From: Prochlorococcus sp. AG-363-B04
Lineage (GTDB): Bacteria > Cyanobacteriota > Cyanobacteriia > PCC-6307 > Cyanobiaceae
Direction of reading: 5' to 3'
Length of the DNA: 55,038 bases
Assembly: GCA_003278465.1 (NCBI GenBank)
Contig: QCFC01000013.1
Coordinates: 1 to 55,038 of the forward strand
In this document: piece after piece, positions 18,017 to 28,097 of the stretch
Layout of the letters: each line of letters starts with the position of its first letter
Numbering within the stretch: the first letter of the stretch is position 1
The notes under the pieces: generated by a model
Seen by the model: the letters and a program-made list of their open reading frames with translations, nothing else
What the model was told of the DNA's origin: nothing
Database searches by the model: none
Program-made: the position numbers and the translations under genes

Positions 18017-18251
18017 CACATACCACTCTTAAAGTAATCCAAGAAGAATTATTTTTCAGTATTTCAACAGAATGTCCATCCTTTTGAAGCCCTGGTATAA
18101 CCATTAATTCAGGCTCACCTCTGTCTAAATCAACCTGCAGTAATTGATTAGACGTTAATTTTTCTAATGCTAATCTACATTTTACAAAATTCAGTGGGCA
18201 TGAAATGCCACGTAAATCAATATATTTATCAAACTCAGCCTCTGTTCTCAT
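18006..18251 (-). CDS. TusA/SirA-like sulfur carrier protein
   Basis: This 81-residue protein has the SirA/TusA signature DLRGISCPLNFVKCRLAL. Cys18 followed by Pro19 is the persulfide-carrying position of the family. TusA proteins move sulfur for thio-modification of tRNA or other targets; the precise acceptor here cannot be told. The ATG overlaps the dnaJ stop by one base (TAATG at 18251) and the end overlaps rsgA, so dnaJ, this gene and rsgA are tightly coupled. Confidence 0.92.
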   Translation of the reverse strand: MRTEAEFDKYIDLRGISCPLNFVKCRLALEKLTSNQLLQVDLDRGEPELMVIPGLQKDGHSVEILKNNSSWITLRVVCDGG

Positions 18252-19375
18252 TAATTCTGACCAAATAAACGAGTAAATAAACCACTCTTATGATGATGAT
18301 GTTGCCTACCTCGTGCAGAATAATGACTTGCTAATTGCTCCAAAAGATTTTTCTCCTGATCCGAAAGTCTATTAGGTAATTGTACATTTACTGTAATACG
18401 CTGGTTACCACGTGCAACAGGGTTACCCAGTTTAGGAATACCCTTATTTTCTAGAGTAAGTATCGAATTAGGTTGAGTGCCAACAGGAATTTCCAGCTTT
18501 GTAGGTCCGTCAACAGTATCAACTTCGATTATATCTCCCAAAATTGCCTGTAGATAACTAACACTAACCTCAGATAAAATCGTAAGGCCATCTCTATGCA
18601 GCTTAGGATGATTTTTTACTCTTAAAAAAACATATAAATCCCCTGGAGGGCCACCTCTAAAGCCTGCATTACCTTCTCCTCCTACTCGCAATTTTGTTCC
18701 GCTATCAACACCGGCGGGAATATTAATCAACAATTTCTTACGAACCTGATTAACGCCCTTTCCTGCACACGAAACACATGGATCAGCAATTACTTGCCCA
18801 CTTCCATCACAATTTGGACATTCAGCTACTTGAGTAAAACTACCAAAAGGTGTACGAGTTGCTCTTCGTACCTGACCTGCACCACCACATGTTGAACATG
18901 ATATTGGGCCACTACCAACTTTTGCCCCACTACCTCTACACACATCACAGACTTCTAAATGAGGAATTTTTATCTCTCTTTCTTGACCAAAAACAGCTTG
19001 ATTAAAATCAATAGTTAGATCATATCTGAGGTCATCTCCTTGCTGAGGACCTCTTCTCTGAGGACGTCCGGGTGATCCTCCACCAAAACCACTAAAGAAC
19101 GTCTCAAAAAGATCTGCAAAACCACCCATATCTCCCATATCAGGCATTCCCGCAGCGCCACCTAAACCAGCCTCACCAAATTGGTCATATCTAGCCCTAG
19201 TTTCTGGATTATTTAAAACTTCATACGCACGGCCTATTTCCTTAAATCGATCTTCAGCGCCAGGATCCTTATTGACATCGGGATGATATTGACGAGCCAA
19301 GCGTCTATAAGCCCTTTTCAGGGTGTCTCCATCAGCATTACGGCTGACGCCTAACAAATCATAATAATCAGCCAT
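18251..19375 (-). CDS. dnaJ: Chaperone protein DnaJ
   Basis: This is a type I Hsp40 of 374 residues. The J domain carries the HPD motif (31-33), followed by a Gly/Phe-rich stretch with [11 protein letters not shown] and FFSGFGGG. The zinc domain has four repeats: [24 protein letters not shown] and CVSCAGKG. The substrate-binding domain follows. The C-terminal tail is natural but unusual in having four consecutive His (QHHHHKSG). It lies directly downstream of grpE (52 bp), as expected for DnaK co-chaperones; dnaK itself is not in the window. Confidence 0.98.
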   Translation of the reverse strand: MADYYDLLGVSRNADGDTLKRAYRRLARQYHPDVNKDPGAEDRFKEIGRAYEVLNNPETRARYDQFGEAGLGGAAGMPDMGDMGGFADLFETFFSGFGGGSPGRPQRRGPQQGDDLRYDLTIDFNQAVFGQEREIKIPHLEVCDVCRGSGAKVGSGPISCSTCGGAGQVRRATRTPFGSFTQVAECPNCDGSGQVIADPCVSCAGKGVNQVRKKLLINIPAGVDSGTKLRVGGEGNAGFRGGPPGDLYVFLRVKNHPKLHRDGLTILSEVSVSYLQAILGDIIEVDTVDGPTKLEIPVGTQPNSILTLENKGIPKLGNPVARGNQRITVNVQLPNRLSDQEKNLLEQLASHYSARGRQHHHHKSGLFTRLFGQN

Positions 19376-19427
19376 AAGATCAACCTAATTTTCTGAGGTT
19401 ACAGGTACACATGTTTAATCAGAACTC

Positions 19428-20210
19428 CTATTCATTAGGGTTAGGTTCAATTTGAGATGACTCAATTTCTTTAGAAACTTGGCTATCTTGATCAACATTT
19501 TTTGTCTCAGGACCAGGTCCCATTGAAACTTTAACTAAAGCATGTCGTAGAACTCGGCCATCTAAATGATAACCACGCTGTAATTCCTCTGTAATAACAT
19601 CTTCTATTTGCTCATCACTTGGTTCTCTAAGGACAGCCTCGTGTAATTGAGGATCAAATACCTGTCCTACTACTCGCATAGGTGCAACCCCTAGTTGCTT
19701 CAAGACATCTACAAGTTGTTTATATAATCCTTGATAGCTTCTATGAAGAGCTTGTGCTTCTTCACCTTGTGGATCTAATTGCTGACGAGCACGTTCAAAA
19801 TTATCAACTACAGGAAGAATTTCACCAAGGGTAGAACAAATCAATTGCAAACGAAGATCATCCTGATCACGTGTTTGTCGCTTCCGGAAATTATCAAAAT
19901 CAGCCGCTATTCGCATGTATTGGCTACGTAAAGTGTCGTGCTCATCTCGCAAATTGCTGTATTCCAGTTCTAACTGCTGCAAACGAGCTTCATTATCCAA
20001 TGCAGAAGTTTTCTCATTATTCATAAAATCTTTTTCCTTTTCCTCAACAGCACCTTCAGAAGAATTTTCGCTATCTAACGCATCTGTGACTTGTTCTGAA
20101 CTCCCTTCATTCTGAGATTCCGTCGTCTCAGTAACACTTGATCCAGAATCATGCTCTGAAGCTGAGACATCACCATTCATGTTGATCATCGCAGAAACTT
20201 TTTTAAACAT
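19428..20210 (-). CDS. grpE: Nucleotide exchange factor GrpE
   Basis: GrpE releases ADP from DnaK. The protein has an acidic, low-complexity N-terminal third (many Glu/Ser/Asp), then a long dimerisation helix ([20 protein letters not shown]) and the core motif [13 protein letters not shown]. The C-terminal beta domain includes [11 protein letters not shown] and [16 protein letters not shown]. The frame is open to a GTG at 20255, but ATG 20210 (260 residues) is more likely; a further Met near 20189 is also possible. It heads the leftward grpE-dnaJ-tusA-rsgA block. Confidence 0.96.
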   Translation of the reverse strand: MFKKVSAMINMNGDVSASEHDSGSSVTETTESQNEGSSEQVTDALDSENSSEGAVEEKEKDFMNNEKTSALDNEARLQQLELEYSNLRDEHDTLRSQYMRIAADFDNFRKRQTRDQDDLRLQLICSTLGEILPVVDNFERARQQLDPQGEEAQALHRSYQGLYKQLVDVLKQLGVAPMRVVGQVFDPQLHEAVLREPSDEQIEDVITEELQRGYHLDGRVLRHALVKVSMGPGPETKNVDQDSQVSKEIESSQIEPNPNE

Positions 20211-20345
20211 GTTGAAGGAGAACCGGCACCTTCCACAAGCGGCGGAAGCCCGCACCTTCGAAATCTGGGCAGAGGAGTCATTTCATACGGTTTAAACCAA
20301 CCTAACAAAAAAAAATAACTTGATTTTTCAAGCTCGAAAAAATAA

Positions 20346-21611
20346 TTAATCCAAAAAATCATTTAAATCCTTAGCCACTGATCTACCAGCAAGCCATCCA
20401 CTAGTCCAACAATGTTGAAAATTAAATCCTCCAGTGACGCCATCAATATTCATCAGTTCTCCTGCAAAATAAAGACCTGAGCAAATCCGACTTTCCATAG
20501 TAGACAGATTTACTTCACCAAGATCGACGCCACCTGCAGTTACAAACTCTTCACCAAATGGGCCACGTCCACAAACTTCATAAGTGCTACTTGTCAAAAC
20601 ACCTATCAAATCTTTTTGCAACTTAGCTGAACAATAGGCCCATCTTTGATTATCATTTCCTCCAACTCGTTTAAATAAAATTTTCCATAACTTATTAGGC
20701 AAATTAGGAAATGGACTCTTATTAAAGATAAAGCGACGAGCATATTTATAACGAAATAACTGAAATGATTCATTTAGCAAAGAAGATTCCAAATGCGGCA
20801 ACCAATTAATTGACAATTTAGCTTTATAGTTATTTTCATGTAAAAGCCGAGCCGCAAAAGATGTTAAACGAAGTATTGCAGGACCACTGACCCCCCAATG
20901 CGTTAATAAAATTCTGCCTATTTGCTGAGATAATTTACCATTAATATTGATAGTTAGACAAACTTTATCAATAGCAATTCCGGAACATTTTTTTAATGTA
21001 TTGTCATCTAATTTTAACGTAAAAAGAGAGGGGACAGCAGATATAATCTTATGACCCAAATTCAATGCTAATTCTCTTCCGCTTGGATGACCACCTGTTG
21101 CTAACAACACTCTTTTAGAAAAAAAATTTTCCATATCTTTAGATTTAACCTCAAAGATTGATCCAGATTTATTTATAGAAAGTACCCTAGATTTAGGAAT
21201 TAAAATAACTCCTAAAGATCTAGCCACTCTAATTAAACAATCAACAATTGTTGAAGATTTATTTGTAACAGGAAACATTCTGCCATCGGACTCTTGCTTC
21301 AAAGCTACTCCTCGACTTGAAAACCACTCAACAACATCACCTGGTGCAAAACGACTAAAAGGTCCTAATAAAGCATTCCTTCCTCTTGGATAATTAACTA
21401 CTAAATCCTTAAAATCCCAACAGGCATTTGTAACATTGCAACGACCTCCTCCACTAATTCGAACTTTTTCTAATGGCCTTAATGTGGATTCCAATAAAAC
21501 AACAGGATTTATTCCTTTCTCTGCAGCGGTAATAGCTCCAATAAAACCTGCTGGTCCCCCGCCAACTACTATTAATTCAGCTGGCTGGTCTAAAAGTAAG
21601 GGCAACTCCAT
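20346..21611 (-). CDS. FAD-dependent oxidoreductase, HI0933/YhiN family
   Basis: This is a 421-residue flavoprotein when started at ATG 21611; the open frame continues upstream inside msrB but without family similarity. The dinucleotide-binding motif VGGGPAGFIGAI is at residues 16-27, followed by the family hallmark RISGGGRCNVTNA (50-62), and the C-terminus has AGELMNIDGVTGGFNFQ, which closes the FAD site. The cellular substrate of the family is unknown. Its start overlaps the msrB end by 35 bp on the same strand. Confidence 0.9.
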   Translation of the reverse strand: MELPLLLDQPAELIVVGGGPAGFIGAITAAEKGINPVVLLESTLRPLEKVRISGGGRCNVTNACWDFKDLVVNYPRGRNALLGPFSRFAPGDVVEWFSSRGVALKQESDGRMFPVTNKSSTIVDCLIRVARSLGVILIPKSRVLSINKSGSIFEVKSKDMENFFSKRVLLATGGHPSGRELALNLGHKIISAVPSLFTLKLDDNTLKKCSGIAIDKVCLTININGKLSQQIGRILLTHWGVSGPAILRLTSFAARLLHENNYKAKLSINWLPHLESSLLNESFQLFRYKYARRFIFNKSPFPNLPNKLWKILFKRVGGNDNQRWAYCSAKLQKDLIGVLTSSTYEVCGRGPFGEEFVTAGGVDLGEVNLSTMESRICSGLYFAGELMNIDGVTGGFNFQHCWTSGWLAGRSVAKDLNDFLD

Positions 21612-22080
21612 TGTTGCAATAGCGTTTACCGGTTGGTCGTGGTCCATCATTAAAAACATGACCTTGATGTCCTCCGCACCTGGAACAGTGATACTCAGTG
21701 CGAGGAACAATCAATTTGAAATCTACTTTGGTTTCAATAGCATCAGGTAAAGATTGCCAAAAACTTGGCCATCCTGTCCCACTATCAAATTTAGCTGTTG
21801 AAGAAAAAAGAGCTAAATCACATCCAGCACAATGATACATTCCTTTCCTCTTTTCATTATTAAGAAGACTACTAAATGGTCTTTCAGTTCCTTCCTGACG
21901 TAAAACATTGTATGAATCTGAAGAAAGACGCTCCCTCCACTCAGAATTATCTAAAGACCAATTACTATCAGAAGCTTTAGAAGCAGCTAGTACAACTTGA
22001 GGAGTAAAAAAAACGCCCAAAAAACTATTCACAAAACCAATGAGCATCGAACGACGAGTAAAAAGTGAAAAAATTTGCAT
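21577..22080 (-). CDS. msrB: Peptide-methionine (R)-S-oxide reductase, probably exported
   Basis: MsrB repairs R-methionine sulfoxide in oxidised proteins. The core shows zinc Cys pairs CAGC (84, 87) and CSRC (132, 135), SGTGWPSFW (100-108) and the catalytic Cys155 in RYCNNGVAL. The N-terminal about 33 residues look like a signal peptide with a twin-arginine-type FTRRSMLIGF and a hydrophobic run ending in VVLAA, so the enzyme may work outside the cytoplasm. The 3' end overlaps the flavoprotein start, hinting at coupled expression of two redox proteins. Confidence 0.94.
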   Translation of the reverse strand: MQIFSLFTRRSMLIGFVNSFLGVFFTPQVVLAASKASDSNWSLDNSEWRERLSSDSYNVLRQEGTERPFSSLLNNEKRKGMYHCAGCDLALFSSTAKFDSGTGWPSFWQSLPDAIETKVDFKLIVPRTEYHCSRCGGHQGHVFNDGPRPTGKRYCNNGVALTFRPAS

Positions 22081-22130
22081 TGAACAAAAACTTCAAAAAA
22101 TCAAATTAAGAATGTAGGACAAATGCTGAC

Positions 22131-23135
22131 ATGATTTCCAAAGTCTTAGCAAACCATACAAATGCCTATCAATTCAGCATTGCTCCAATGATGGATTGTA
22201 CAGATAAGCATTTCAGAGTACTTATGAGACAAATTAGCAGCAAAGCTTTGCTTTATTCCGAAATGGTAGTTGCAAAAGCACTTCATCACAGTAAATATCC
22301 CAATAAATTTCTCGATTTCAATGAAATAGAACACCCTATTGCTCTCCAACTTGGAGGAGATGACCCCCATCTTTTAGCTAAAGCAACTCAATTAGCAGAA
22401 GCATGGGGATACGACGAAATAAATCTAAATGTGGGCTGTCCAAGTCCAAAAGTTTCTTCAGGCAACTTCGGAGCTTGCCTAATGGGCCAACCAGAAAAAG
22501 TTACACGTTGCATAGAAGCAATGTCAAATGCAACCTCTCTACCAATTACCATCAAACATCGTTTAGGAATTGATAACCTAGATACTGATGAATTACTCAC
22601 AACATTCGTAGATCAAATATCAAAAGCCGGAGCTAAACGTTTTATAATTCATGCACGTAAAGCATGGCTAAAAGGTCTAGATCCAAAACAAAATAGAACA
22701 ATACCGCCATTACAATATGAACGTGTTATTAAATTAAAAAATAATAGACCAAATCTTATTATTGAACTCAATGGTGGTTTAGATACACCAGAAAAATGTT
22801 TAGAAGCACTTAAAACTTGCGATGGTGCCATGGTAGGACGAGCCGCATACTCACATCCGCTTCGATGGCAAACAATCGATGAACAAATTTTTGGAGAATC
22901 ACCCAAATCTATAAAAGCTTCAGATGTATTAATTGGAATGCTTCCATACATAAACGACCACCTCCAAAAAGGTGGTCGTTTATGGAATATTAGTAAACAC
23001 CTTTTACAACTTGTTGAAGGTGTTCCTGGGGCTCGATTATGGCGAAAAGAATTGAGTTCTTTGTCGCAAAAACAAGATGCAAATATAAGAATTATCGAAA
23101 ATGCAGCAAAAAAACTACAAAAAGCAGAACTTTAA
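22131..23135 (+). CDS. dusA: tRNA-dihydrouridine synthase, DusA type
   Basis: This 334-residue flavoenzyme reduces uridines in the tRNA D-loop. The typical FMN-barrel start APMMDCTDKHFR (residues 18-29) is followed by YSEMV, LQLGGDDP, NLNVGCPSPKV and the catalytic Cys116 in GNFGACLMG; DusA-like motifs include IHARKAWLKGL. The C-terminal helical domain follows. The ATG at 22131 is suitable. The coding region contains a perfect 15-bp hairpin near codon 273 (see separate entry). Confidence 0.95.
   Translation: MISKVLANHTNAYQFSIAPMMDCTDKHFRVLMRQISSKALLYSEMVVAKALHHSKYPNKFLDFNEIEHPIALQLGGDDPHLLAKATQLAEAWGYDEINLNVGCPSPKVSSGNFGACLMGQPEKVTRCIEAMSNATSLPITIKHRLGIDNLDTDELLTTFVDQISKAGAKRFIIHARKAWLKGLDPKQNRTIPPLQYERVIKLKNNRPNLIIELNGGLDTPEKCLEALKTCDGAMVGRAAYSHPLRWQTIDEQIFGESPKSIKASDVLIGMLPYINDHLQKGGRLWNISKHLLQLVEGVPGARLWRKELSSLSQKQDANIRIIENAAKKLQKAEL
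22949..22984. repeat. Perfect 15-bp inverted repeat inside dusA
   Basis: The left arm is 22949-22963, the right arm 22970-22984, with the loop CCAAAA of 6 nt. All 15 pairs match. The element encodes residues in the YINDHLQKGGRLW region and carries no U-tract, so it is not a normal terminator. It may be a strong RNA hairpin in the dusA message or a protein-binding site. Confidence 0.85.
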
Positions 23136-23142
23136 ATCAAGC

Positions 23143-23667
23143 TCAACCCTCTGCGCCCCCATAACCGCTGTCATTATCGTCACCAGAAAAACCTCCGCCC
23201 TCCGAAGCCGTTCCACGTCGTCTACGACTACGGCCATCATCATGACCACCAGAGTCAGAGGAAGAATTTCCATAGCTACGATCCTCCCATCCTCGTGCCC
23301 CAGATCCACGATCAGTGCCTTCTGATCCTCTTGAACCTGTAGCTGCTCCGCCGCCGCCGTTGTAGCCGCCACCGCCGCCGTTGTAGCCGCCACCGCCATA
23401 ACCGCCGCCTCTTCTTGGACTACTTCCACGTGGTTCTGCTTTGTTAATCCTCAAGGGTCGACCCATCATTTCGGCACCCTGAAGGGCTTCTATGGCTGCA
23501 GCTTCAGCAGCCTCATCAGCCATTTCAACAAATGCAAAGCCTCTTTTTCGCCCTGTGTCTCTTTCAAGTGGTAGGGCACAGTTTGAAACTTCTCCAAAGG
23601 GAGAAAACAATTCAATGACGTCTTCCTGCTCGGCGCGGAAGGGCAGATTGCCAACAAAAATACTCAC
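23143..23667 (-). CDS. Glycine-rich RNA-binding protein (RRM)
   Basis: The protein is 174 residues with one N-terminal RRM: RNP2 IFVGNL (3-8) and RNP1 KRGFAFVEM (41-49). A low-complexity tail rich in Gly, Ser and Asp follows, including RGGGYGGGGYNGGGGGYNGG. Cyanobacterial Rbp proteins of this plan bind RNA and respond to cold or help locate messages; the role here is by analogy. The start is GTG 23667 with an upstream AAAGGA. It ends 7 bp from the convergent dusA stop. Confidence 0.95.
   Translation of the reverse strand: MSIFVGNLPFRAEQEDVIELFSPFGEVSNCALPLERDTGRKRGFAFVEMADEAAEAAAIEALQGAEMMGRPLRINKAEPRGSSPRRGGGYGGGGYNGGGGGYNGGGGAATGSRGSEGTDRGSGARGWEDRSYGNSSSDSGGHDDGRSRRRRGTASEGGGFSGDDNDSGYGGAEG
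23351..23392. repeat. Two tandem 21-bp units in the glycine-rich tail
   Basis: Two identical 21-bp units (23351-23371, 23372-23392) sit in the RRM gene and encode GGYNGGG-type repeats. A degenerate third copy follows. The block is very GC-rich for this genome because it uses Gly GGC/GGT codons. Confidence 0.8.
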
Positions 23668-23790
23668 TTTCCTTTTGATTTAAACAGTAAAAAATGGACC
23701 TGATGATCAAGTAATGCCATTGATGATTGACTCTAGGAAGATTCAAAACATCTCAGGCATCTAATAGCGTAAACCCCCGAGACAACTCGT

Positions 23791-25203
23791 TCATTGGGTT
23801 GTAAGAACTAAACGTGATCGCCAAAGCTGCAATTGCTCTTCCACACGGTCAAAACCTGTTCCTCCTTCACTGATTCTAGCTGACACAACCTTTACAGGAG
23901 TCAACTTTTCCAATAGGTCCTCTTCAAAGGATGGATGTAAAGCCTTCCATTGGTCCAGACTCAGATCACGTAACAAATTGCCTTGGCTCAAACATTGCTT
24001 TACAAGCCGACCAACCAATTGATAAGCCTCACGAAATGGAACACCCTTTTGAACTAGGTAATCAGCCACATCAGTTGCATTAGAAAAGTCAGATGCAACT
24101 GCCAATGCCAATCTCTCTGGACAAAACTCCAAGCCTTCTTCTATCAAAATGGACATTGCCTTAAGACAAGTCTTCAATGTATGAACAACATCAAATAACG
24201 CTTCTTTATCTTCTTGAAAATCCTTATTATAAGCAAGAGGTAATCCCTTCATCATAGTCAATAAACCTTGTAAATGTCCAAAAACTCGTCCCGATTTACC
24301 TCTTACTAATTCAGGAACATCTGGATTCTTCTTCTGAGGCATTAGACTACTACCAGTAGCACATCTATCTGTTAAGCGAACAAATGAAAATTCTTCAGAG
24401 GCCCACAAAATAATCTCTTCTGATAGACGACTTAAATGAACCATAACTAAAGCAGAAGCTCCGCTAAACTCAACAGCAAAATCTCTATCACTTACAGCAT
24501 CTAAACTATTAGAATAAATCTTCTCAAAACCCAATTGTGATGCGGTTTTTAATCGATCAATAGGGACTGAAGTTCCAGCCAAAGCAGCAGCACCTAAAGG
24601 TGAATGATTTACTCTTCTCCTAGTATCTTGTAAGCGATCTCTATCTCTCTGAAGCATTTCTATGTATGCTAATAAATGATGTGCTAAAGAAATTGGCTGC
24701 GCTCTTTGAAGATGTGTATATCCTGGAATTAAAGTATAGAGATTTGATTCGGACTTCAGAAATAAAGCTTTTTGTAATCGTTCTATTTCAATATCTATCT
24801 CATCAATTTTACGTCGCAACCAAAGTCTTAAGTCAGTACCAACTTGATCATTTCTACTTCTACCAGTATGAAGTTTTTTTCCAAGATTACCTAAAAGATT
24901 TATCAAACGTCGTTCTACTGCAAAATGCACATCTTCATCAGTCAAATTAGGATTAAACTTACCCTCTAAAAATTCATCACGAATCTGTTCAAGGCCCCCT
25001 TCAAGTTCTTTAGACTCTTGCAAAGTAATGACGCCACAATCTCCAAGCATGTGTGCATGGGCTATAGAAGCATCCAAATCTTCATGCAAAAGAGTGATAT
25101 CAAAGCCAATAGAAGCATTGAACTCTTCAATAAATGGATTTAAGCCTTGCTCAAACCTGTCACTCCAAGCATCAGCTTCTCCACTTGTAACACCAATTCC
25201 CAT
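23791..25203 (-). CDS. argH: Argininosuccinate lyase
   Basis: ArgH splits argininosuccinate into arginine and fumarate, the last step of arginine synthesis. The 470-residue protein shows [41 protein letters not shown] and the flexible signature loop [12 protein letters not shown] with the catalytic Ser. The start is taken at ATG 25203; a GTG is adjacent at 25206. It is followed on the same strand by no close gene and lies downstream of the phosphatase gene. Confidence 0.98.
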   Translation of the reverse strand: MGIGVTSGEADAWSDRFEQGLNPFIEEFNASIGFDITLLHEDLDASIAHAHMLGDCGVITLQESKELEGGLEQIRDEFLEGKFNPNLTDEDVHFAVERRLINLLGNLGKKLHTGRSRNDQVGTDLRLWLRRKIDEIDIEIERLQKALFLKSESNLYTLIPGYTHLQRAQPISLAHHLLAYIEMLQRDRDRLQDTRRRVNHSPLGAAALAGTSVPIDRLKTASQLGFEKIYSNSLDAVSDRDFAVEFSGASALVMVHLSRLSEEIILWASEEFSFVRLTDRCATGSSLMPQKKNPDVPELVRGKSGRVFGHLQGLLTMMKGLPLAYNKDFQEDKEALFDVVHTLKTCLKAMSILIEEGLEFCPERLALAVASDFSNATDVADYLVQKGVPFREAYQLVGRLVKQCLSQGNLLRDLSLDQWKALHPSFEEDLLEKLTPVKVVSARISEGGTGFDRVEEQLQLWRSRLVLTTQ

Positions 25204-25231
25204 CACTTAAAAACGCAATTTAATTCATTTG

Positions 25232-26638
25232 TCAGGCTAATGATTTAGCGACAGAAGGCAGCCTCAATGCATCCTCTACCTTCAAAACCACAATCGAAGC
25301 ATCATCCTCCAAATCATGATCTGGGCCAACAAATCGGTCCAAACGAACAAATAATTGATCTAAAATCTCTTGAGCATTCAAGCCATGTCTACAAGCAGAT
25401 TCAAGGCAACGAATCAAGCGAGCTTCATCAAAACGATCTTTATTCAAGCCAGGAGCTTCTGTAACACCATCTGTGTAATACAAAAGAACATCACCTGGTT
25501 CCAAGAAAACCTCTGAACATCCATATTCTGCCTCTGGCTCTAAACCAATCAATAATCCAGGGGCATCTAAACGTCTCACACAATGGTGTTCGGCCTTCCA
25601 AAGCAAAGGTGGATTATGAGCCGCATTGGCATATCGCAAACGACGAGTTCGAGGATCAAAATCCGAATAAAAAAGCGTGACAAATCTATGAGAGTGAGAC
25701 AAATCCTCTTGAGCTAGTTGATTTAAATCATGCAGAATTCGATCTGGAGGTAATCCACTTAACACTTCGGCTCTCAACATACCTCTAAGCATTGTCATAA
25801 GAAGCCCTGCAGGAATGCCTTTCCCCATAACATCTCCAATTAACAAAGCCCAACGTCCTCGTTCTCTTCGCCCACCAATAAGTTCAGGTCGAGTAGGAAT
25901 AAAATCGTAATAATCACCTCCAACCTCAAAAGCAGGCCTACATCGAGCCGCCAAATCAACACCTTCAATTTTTGGGCAATAATCAGGTAAAAGTTGAGCT
26001 TGTATCTCAGCACCAATACTTAATTGTCGATCCACCCTTTCATGACGACGGATCTGCTGCAAAATTAAATCATTTTCAATAGCCAAAGCAGTTAAATCTG
26101 CTATTAACTGAATATGACGTCTATGAACTTCGCTCCAAACAAGTGGTCCCTTTAAATTAAATACATAAATTCGACCTCGAACACGCCCACGAGCTATCAA
26201 AGAAGTAGAAAATATTCCTGCATTTTTTAAATACTTTTGAATAAATCGGTCCATTGCCATTAATTTTGTATCTTCAGTCGCAAAACCACTGCTCATACCA
26301 GGCTTAAAAGAAATCAAATTTCTAATTAGTGCCTGACTCTCATCAAAAGCAGATATTTGGATATAATCAGTCCAAATACGGCCATCTGATTGGAAAGGAA
26401 CTAATAAAGCACCTTCAACCCCGATCAAACGTGAAGCTACAACTGGAACTAATTCCAAAAATCTATGCAAATTAGCAAAACTTCTTAAAGCAAACCCCAA
26501 AGAAACTAAAAGCTCCTGATTGGATCTTTGCTCCTTTGACAAACTTTCAAGCAACATTCTGACTGATGAAGATTCAGAAAGAGATATCGGAAAAGTTTTC
26601 AAAGACTTAAAATGCCTCTTGGATGGCTCACTACTCAC
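25232..26638 (-). CDS. GAF domain plus PP2C-type (RsbU/SpoIIE) serine phosphatase
   Basis: The protein is 468 residues. A GAF-like sensor domain covers about residues 50-190 (FLELVPVVASRLIGVEGALLV and later). A linker helix with LSIGAEIQAQLLPD precedes the PP2C domain: VGGDYYDFI, LLIGDVMGKGIPAGLLM, LRYANAAHNPPLL and YTDGVTEA, all with the metal-binding acidic residues. Proteins of this type dephosphorylate anti-anti-sigma factors in stress signalling; the target here is unknown. The start is GTG 26638. It lies between argH and ftsY. Confidence 0.93.
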   Translation of the reverse strand: MSSEPSKRHFKSLKTFPISLSESSSVRMLLESLSKEQRSNQELLVSLGFALRSFANLHRFLELVPVVASRLIGVEGALLVPFQSDGRIWTDYIQISAFDESQALIRNLISFKPGMSSGFATEDTKLMAMDRFIQKYLKNAGIFSTSLIARGRVRGRIYVFNLKGPLVWSEVHRRHIQLIADLTALAIENDLILQQIRRHERVDRQLSIGAEIQAQLLPDYCPKIEGVDLAARCRPAFEVGGDYYDFIPTRPELIGGRRERGRWALLIGDVMGKGIPAGLLMTMLRGMLRAEVLSGLPPDRILHDLNQLAQEDLSHSHRFVTLFYSDFDPRTRRLRYANAAHNPPLLWKAEHHCVRRLDAPGLLIGLEPEAEYGCSEVFLEPGDVLLYYTDGVTEAPGLNKDRFDEARLIRCLESACRHGLNAQEILDQLFVRLDRFVGPDHDLEDDASIVVLKVEDALRLPSVAKSLA

Positions 26639-26693
26639 GGCATTCCAAGAGCGGAATTAAAAAGTAGCAAAATAAACTGGAAATAGGAAAAAA

Positions 26694-28031
26694 TTAACGT
26701 CTTGCCAAAAGAGCCTCAACAAATTCAAAACTTTTAAAAGGCCTTAAATCCCTAATTCCTTCTCCTGCACCTATAAATCTTATCGGCAAATTCGCCTCAG
26801 AAGAAACTGCCAAGGCAACACCACCTCGAGAAGTGCCATCCAATTTAGTAATCACAACTCCAGTCAAAGCTGCTGCCTTCGCAAAAGCCATAGCTTGCCG
26901 TAATCCATTTTGACCCTGACTAGCATCTAAAACGAGCAATGATTCAACTTGAGCGTCAGGAGCTAATCGACCAATAATACGTCGAACTTTTTGAAGCTCC
27001 TCCATCAAATTATGTTTTGTTTGTAATCTACCGGCTGTATCTACTAATAATAAATCAATAGATTTTGACTTAGCAGCACCAATTGCATCAAAAACCACAG
27101 CTGCTGGATCTGCATTTGTAGAATTATTAGCGATTACAGATACTCCACTGCGTTGACCCCAAACTTGAACCTGTTGAACTGCAGCAGCTCTAAAAGTATC
27201 AGCTGCTGCGATCAAAGCTGAATAACCACTACGAACGGCCAAATTAGCTAATTTACCTAAAGTTGTAGTTTTACCTACGCCATTAACTCCTACTAATAAC
27301 CAAATATTTAAACGACCTTTTTCTGGCTTTAAAATATCAATATTACTTTTACTAATTGGTTCTTCAACAAGATCACATAATTGCTTTTTTAAAAAACTAA
27401 GGCCTTGATCAGGATCTAAAACTTCTTCATTCATTTTTTTTCGTAAAGCATCAAGCACTTGATCAGTGGCAGTTACACCCGCATCCGCTCTTAACAAAAG
27501 GGTTTCTAATTCATCAAGAACTTCTGGAGTTAATGGATCATCACCTAGTTTTTCTAATAATCCTGTAACAAATCCCTGACGAGTTTTTTCTAATCCTCGT
27601 CTTAATCTACCTAACCAATCAATTTCTTCAATTGAAACATCATTTACTTTTTTCCCTTGTGCAGCCAAAATCTCAGCAGACCAAGTAAAAGTGTCATCAA
27701 AGTCACCCAATCTTGGATCCTCCTCCTCAATCTTCTTGACAGGGATATTTGCATGTTCAGAAATATTATTAGAGTATAAATTATTTTCATAATCCTCAGA
27801 ATCTTGAGATTCTGAATCAACTTCTTTAGATAAAGAATTATCTCTAATTGCAGCAACTTCTATATTCGTTTCTGTATCATCAACCAGCTCTTTTTCGCTA
27901 TCTTGTTTGGCCTTTAAAGCAGCATAAGCCTGTCGAGCCCATTCCAGAGGATCATCATCAATTGAATCATTATTATTTCCAGAAACAATTTGATCCGATG
28001 ACTGAGATGAAATATTATCTGAATTGGTCAT
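26694..28031 (-). CDS. ftsY: Signal recognition particle receptor FtsY
   Basis: FtsY docks the SRP-ribosome complex at the membrane. The 445-residue protein has a long acidic N-terminal extension (about 1-130, many Asp/Ser/Glu) and then the NG domain: G1 GVNGVGKTTTLGKLA, DTAGRLQTK (G3), TKLDGTSRGG (G4) and the closing GAGEGIRDLRPF. ATG 28031 is favoured over TTG 28037. It follows nusB after 66 bp on the same strand. Confidence 0.97.
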   Translation of the reverse strand: MTNSDNISSQSSDQIVSGNNNDSIDDDPLEWARQAYAALKAKQDSEKELVDDTETNIEVAAIRDNSLSKEVDSESQDSEDYENNLYSNNISEHANIPVKKIEEEDPRLGDFDDTFTWSAEILAAQGKKVNDVSIEEIDWLGRLRRGLEKTRQGFVTGLLEKLGDDPLTPEVLDELETLLLRADAGVTATDQVLDALRKKMNEEVLDPDQGLSFLKKQLCDLVEEPISKSNIDILKPEKGRLNIWLLVGVNGVGKTTTLGKLANLAVRSGYSALIAAADTFRAAAVQQVQVWGQRSGVSVIANNSTNADPAAVVFDAIGAAKSKSIDLLLVDTAGRLQTKHNLMEELQKVRRIIGRLAPDAQVESLLVLDASQGQNGLRQAMAFAKAAALTGVVITKLDGTSRGGVALAVSSEANLPIRFIGAGEGIRDLRPFKSFEFVEALLARR

Positions 28032-28097
28032 TATCAAAAGTTAAAAATGAAATAGTAAAATTTAATCATTAAGCAATCACAAATAAGATCAATAGAA

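Noticed and set aside
23115-23429. Minus-strand ORF of 104 codons, Ala/Val-rich
   Set aside because: It is an out-of-frame reading of the GC-rich glycine repeat of the RRM gene.
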